Positions 60,384 through 64,000 of a DNA stretch of 64,000 nt are shown here, one piece after another. The position numbers and the translations under genes were made by a program. Under the pieces are notes generated by a model, which was not told the origin of the DNA, ran no database searches, and saw only the letters and a list, made by a program, of their open reading frames with translations. The number at the start of each line of letters is the position of its first letter. Position 1 is the first letter of the stretch. Origin of the DNA: Ahaetulla prasina (lineage: Eukaryota; Chordata; Lepidosauria; Squamata; Colubridae); the NCBI RefSeq assembly GCF_028640845.1, contig NC_080543.1, forward strand, positions 6,906,459 to 6,970,458, read 5' to 3'.

Positions 60384-61340
60384 ATGACGGCCTTGGATCT
60401 GACCCAGTTAGTTAAGGGTCCCACTCACATCGGGGGAAACACTCTGGATCTGATTTTTGTCTCTGGACAGTGGCTGAATGATCTAGAATTAGGGGATTTA
60501 GTCATCAAACCCCTGTCATGGTCAGATCATTCACTCCTTCGACTTGACTTTCGAACCGCCAACTCCCATCGTAGGGAGACGGGGCCGATTCGTTGGTTCT
60601 GTCCCAGGCGCCTGATGGACCCGGAGAGGTTTCTGATGGAGCTTGGGCCATTTCCTGAGGATTTAGCTCACGGCTCATCTGAAGAACTAGTGGCCGCTGG
60701 GAAAGGGCGGCGGCTAGGGCTTTGGATCGCGTCGTGCCTTTGCAGCCTCTTACCCGGCGCCGATCTCGACTGGCTCCTTGGTATTCTGAGGAGCTGAGAG
60801 AGATGAAGCGCCGGAAAAGATGCCTAGAGAATGGTTGGAGGGCCAGTCGTTCTGAATCTGACCGAACACTAGTCTCATATTCAGGCCTATCTAGTGGTGG
60901 CAAAACGTGAGTATTTTTCCACTCTTATTGCATCGGCAGATAACCGCCCAGCCGCCCTGTTTAGGGTGACCCGCTCCCTCCTCCTGCAGGGAGCACGGGA
61001 GGACCCCTTGCAAGGGCGTGCTGAGGATTTTGGACAATATCTGCACGATAAAATCGCTCAGATCCGGGACGGTCTAGACTCGGATTGGGTAGATTCGGGC
61101 GGGATGACGGAGGTAGGTCTTGAGGACGTTATCTGGGAAGAGTTCGACACTGTGACTCCCAAGGACATGGACAGGATACTGGGGAGGCTTAACGCGACCA
61201 TATGTTTATTGGACCCGTGTCCCTCCTGGCTGATACTGGCCACCCGGGAGGTTACACGAGGCTGGCTTCAGGGAATTGTCAACGCGTCTTTGATGGAGGG
61301 TGTCTTCCCTACCTCCTTGAAAGCCACGCCCACCAATTAA
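60384..61340 (+). mobile_element. L2-type LINE, internal fragment (endonuclease end to RT start)
   Basis: Frame 60384-60797 reads LTQLVKGPTHIGGNTLDLIF, LSWSDHSLLRLDF and RRLMDPERFLMEL (end of the APE endonuclease and linker; the SDH motif matches the catalytic His region). 60722-60910 reads LAPWYSEELREMKRRKRCLE. 60894-61340 reads REYFSTLIASADNRPAALFR, DFGQYLHDKIAQIRDGLDS, LDPCPSWL and NASLMEGVFPTSLK, the lead-in to the RT domain. At least two frameshifts. The 3' half of the LINE is absent, unlike the usual 5' truncation. Confidence 0.88.
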
Positions 61341-61401
61341 GCCACACCCACAGAACCCACAGGGAGAATTTTTAGATTTCACCCTTGCTTCCAACGCTGT
61401 T

Positions 61402-61726
61402 AATCTGTTAATTTTTCTCACTTAACAACCATTGCAACCCTAGGGTCACGTGATTTACATTTGGATGCTTGGCAACAGACTCGCATTTATGACGGTCACA
61501 GTGTCCCGGGGGTGGGGTGGGGTTACGTGATCCCCTTTTTGCAACCTTCTAACAGGCAAAGCCAATAGGGAAGCCGGAACACTTACCGACCGTTTGACTA
61601 ATTAACAATTGAAATGATTCACTTTGACAATATCAGCAAGAAAAATCGTAAAACGGGGCAAGACTCGCTTAAGACATTTCTGACGTAAATATTTAGCTCA
61701 ACTGTGGTCGTCAGTCAACCACGTAT
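61402..61726 (+). mobile_element. Pogo/Tigger-like element
   Basis: TTAACAACCATTGCAACCCTAGGGTCACGTGATTT, GGCAACAGACTCGCATTTATG, CCTTCTAACAGGCAAAGCC, ending CTCAACTGTGGTCGTCAGTC. Confidence 0.75.
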
Positions 61727-61851
61727 GTCGTACTTCCAACTGACTTATTACCGTTGCACTTAACAACGGTTACAAGAGCAAAAAACCAATCCGTCACAGA
61801 AGAAAGAAACAGCAACCAATATTGAAGCAGCTGTTCCTTTCAATATATACA

Positions 61852-61922
61852 TCTATATATTGTATATACACTATATATACGTGTATATATACGTATATAT
61901 AAGTATACACACACACACACAT
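61852..61922. repeat. (TA)n/(CA)n microsatellite
   Basis: ATATATAC-type repeats passing into ACACACACAC. Confidence 0.9.
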
Positions 61923-62060
61923 ACTTTTTTCTGGAAACATCGTATTACGTATTAGAGCATATAAAACTTATCCTAGACCAGTGTTGGCGAAACTTTTCGG
62001 CACCGAGTGCCAAAATGGGAGCGCGTGTGAGCGGGGGAGCACCAAAAATTGGAAGAGCAG

Positions 62061-62664
62061 TGTTGTGCCCAGCAGCCTGCGGAGCTGGCAACGGAGTCGG
62101 ACAGCGATGAGGCTAAGGAAGAGCGTGGCCCAGTCCTGGAGGATGAGGAAAACCCGGATGAGGGCTCTGCGTCTGAGGCGGCTCTAGGACCATCAGGGAG
62201 TGAGGTGCGGACTCCAGAGCCTCCAGAGCCTGACAGTAATGAGGCAGAGGAACAGGAGGAGCCTGTTCCTAATGCACACATGAGAAGAGCTGCCAGAAGA
62301 CAAGAGCAGCTCAAGCAAAGAGGACGACTCAGGAGTAGGGCCAAGAGATGATTGGCCCCTCCCATAAGGCTTAAAAGACCAGCAATGGTGTTTGGGTTTT
62401 GCCGGAAAACAACGTTGATAGCTTCGTCTTCTTGCATTTATTTTGTATCGGTGTCTTCTGAACTTCTGCCAAGAAAGGCCTTTGGCAGTTTGCCTAATTG
62501 GACCAAGGTTGGTGATAGGACTGAGGAATTTGCGTTGGGAGGAATTTGCTTTAATTTAGTTGCACTACGCTGAGAATGAAGTAATTCTCAACTGTTCGAA
62601 TAAGGTTTGTTTGTTTTTACACTGACTGAGTTTCCTACTTCCTACTTGGGCCTGGGTCACAACA
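62061..62664 (+). mobile_element. Solo LTR, family C, longest copy
   Basis: TGTTGTGCCCAGCAGCC to GGGTCACAACA, 604 bp, with an exact 5-bp duplication AGCAG at 62056-62060 and 62665-62669. The frame 62049-62351 is acidic (EDEENPDEGSASEAALGPSG) then basic (MRRAARRQEQLKQRGRLRSR). The polyadenylation site is mutated (AATAAG). Confidence 0.94.
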
Positions 62665-62887
62665 AGCAGCTCCCTATCCTGCATGTGCGCACCGGGAAGC
62701 TGAACTTCCAGTTTCCAGCATGCGCATGCACGCTGGTCACCTGGTCTTCCTGTTTCTGGCGTGCATGTACACACAAAGACCAGCTGGTCGGTGCTTGCGC
62801 GCGCCGGAAACCAGAAATTCAACTTCCCAGCACGCGCATGCAGGCCAGGGAGATGCTCTTCCAGTTTCCCACATTCCCATTTTTTAT

Positions 62888-62957
62888 TTATAATAATTTA
62901 TAAATAATTTAATTTCCATAATTTAATTTCTATACCGCCCTTCTCCCGAAGGACTCA
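62888..62957 (-). mobile_element. L2 3' tail, very short
   Basis: AATTTATAAATAATTTAATT then TATACCGCCCTTCTCCCGAA and GGACTCA. Confidence 0.75.
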
Positions 62958-63139
62958 TGCGTGCGAAGACCAGCTGGCTGGTGCAAATGTGCGTGCCAGA
63001 ACCCGGAAAAGCAACAGGCGATGGCTGGCGTGCTCGGAGAAATGGCTCTGCCTGCCACTTCCGGCACACATGCCATAGGTTTGCCATCACGATGCTAGAC
63101 CAATCTTAGAGTATTTGTTCGACTGTTTGGAATCCCCAC

Positions 63140-64000
63140 CATATACTGTATTTTTCGGAGTATAAGACATACCGAAGTATAAGACGCACCTTAGTTTTTG
63201 GGGAGGAGAATAAGAAAAAAGCTGATTGGCAGGTGGATCGGCCTCCCAGAATACCCCCAATCAGCTGTTCCCAGAGGTGAATTTTAGCAACAGGTTCCTT
63301 GGTTGTCAGCTCTGTGCCTTGGTTTTGGTTTTTTTTTGCTTTTTTTTCTGCCTCTGAAACAGCTTCAGAAAAAAAGCCTCTGAAGCTCTGTTTGGGGGCT
63401 TCTTTTTTGAAGCTCCATTTGGGGCTTTTTTTCTTAGCTTCATTTGGGGCTTTTTTTTCTAAAGCTCCATTTGCCCCCTCCCCCTTTTTTTTTTTCTGAA
63501 GCTCTGTTTGGGGCTTTTTTTCTGAAGCTCCGTTTGGGGCTTTTTTTTTTTCTGAAGCTCTGTTTGGGGCTTTTTTTCTGAAGCTCCATTTGGGCCTTTT
63601 TTTTTCTGAAGCTCTGTTTGGGGCTTTTTTTCTGAAGCTCCGTTTGGGGCTTTTTTTCTGAAGCTCCATTTGGGGCTTTTTTTTTTTTCTGAAGCTCTGT
63701 TTGGGGCTTTTTTTCTGAAGCTCCGTTTGGGGCTTTTTTTCTGAAGCTCCATTTGAGGCTTTTTTTTCTAAGCTCCGTTTGGGGCTTTTTTTCTGAAGCT
63801 CCATTTGGGGCTTTTTTTTTCTAAAGCTCCATTTGGGGCTTTTTTTTTTTCTGAAGCTCTGTTTGGGGCTTTTTTTCTGAAGCTCCCTTTGGGGCTTTTT
63901 TTCTAAGCTCCGTTTGGGGCTTTTTTTCTGAAGCTCCATTTGGGGCTTTTGTTTTCTAAAGCTCCATCTGGGGCTTTTTTTCTGAAGCTCCATTCAGAGT
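63140..64000. repeat. TIR-element remnant passing into a minisatellite
   Basis: 63144-63200 has TATTTTTCGGAGTATAAGAC..ACGCACC, a sequence type common at the ends of vertebrate DNA transposons. From about 63365 to the window end the unit CTGAAGCTCC(A/G)TTTGGGGCTTTTTT recurs over 20 times with a 25-33-bp period. Frames reading KKSPKRSFRK or KKAPNGASEK on the minus strand are repeat translations. Confidence 0.9.

Larger units (their letters stand above)
61979..63092. mobile_element. hAT element H9 with LTR and L2-tail insertions
   Basis: CAGTGTTGGCGAAACTTTTCGG..GAGTGCC at the left; ATGCCATAGGTTTGCCATCACGA at the right. Duplication TCCTAGAC (61971-61978) and TGCTAGAC (63093-63100), one mismatch. 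The interior has GCGCATGC-type sequence; it hosts a family-C LTR and an L2 tail. Confidence 0.82.

Noticed and set aside
63106..63993. 295-codon minus-strand frame with KKSPK/KKAPN repeats
   Set aside because: Translation of a 25-33-bp minisatellite; variable T-runs shift the frame, which is inconsistent with a selected protein.
1..64000. CRISPR arrays, bacterial operons, ribosome binding sites
   Set aside because: The tandem repeats are microsatellites without spacer structure, and the content is clearly vertebrate.

Overview
The window is repeat-dense, non-coding DNA from a squamate reptile, most likely a snake. Four things point there. (1) Many LINE 3' ends resemble the snake L3/CR1 'Snake1' type and run into (ATTCT)n, i.e. 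AATAG, microsatellite tails. (2) There are Sauria-type SINEs with Bov-B-like 3' ends. (3) There is a GATA/GACA (Bkm-type) tract of almost 1 kb. (4) The interspersed mix (CR1, L2, L1, R4/Dong, Penelope-like, hAT and pogo-like MITEs, solo LTRs) is typical of squamates. No complete protein-coding gene, rRNA, tRNA gene or CRISPR array is visible. Most long open frames are low-complexity microsatellite translations or LINE remnants.

Layout. 1-5 kb: CR1 end, two hAT MITEs in one target, a Penelope-like (PLE) cluster, and L2 copies in both orientations. 5.8-7 kb: polypyrimidine VNTR. 7.4-12.6 kb: a pogo-like/hAT/LTR nest, a second solo LTR, LINE and L1 ends, and a SPIN-like hAT element. 12.6-13.6 kb: GATA tract. 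14-17 kb: Snake1-type LINEs carrying L1 and hAT insertions. 18-22 kb: GGA tract and a CR1 carrying an LTR and a hAT element. 22.7-27.3 kb: SINEs, nested CR1s, purine VNTR, L1. 27.3-32 kb: a candidate minus-strand exon, LINEs and CR1. 32-36 kb: a PLE with a hammerhead-like motif, an R4/Dong cluster, L2 and CR1. 36-44 kb: more Snake1, L2, CR1 and hAT copies. 44-49 kb: a possible plus-strand exon, several SINE types and L1. 49.6-58 kb: seven solo LTRs of four families, with SINEs, PLEs and L2. 58.7-64 kb: a second polypyrimidine tract, an internal L2 fragment with endonuclease/RT coding, a hAT element carrying an LTR, and a minisatellite that runs off the end.

The main value of the window is its insertion record. 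Target-site duplications can be read directly for at least nine hAT elements (8 bp), eight solo LTRs (5 bp), two L1 copies, a Sauria SINE and a pogo-like MITE (TA), so many nests can be ordered in time. The least expected items are hammerhead-ribozyme-like cores in two PLE-type repeats, an acidic-then-basic reading frame shared by three related LTR families, two fold-back (inverted-template) insertions inside LINEs, and a well-formed candidate exon on the minus strand. L1, Snake1-type and tail-bearing LINE copies all lie on the plus strand, as expected if the window sits in an intron of a minus-strand gene. That last step is inference. Family names come from recognised motifs and memory of consensus sequences; no database search was run.
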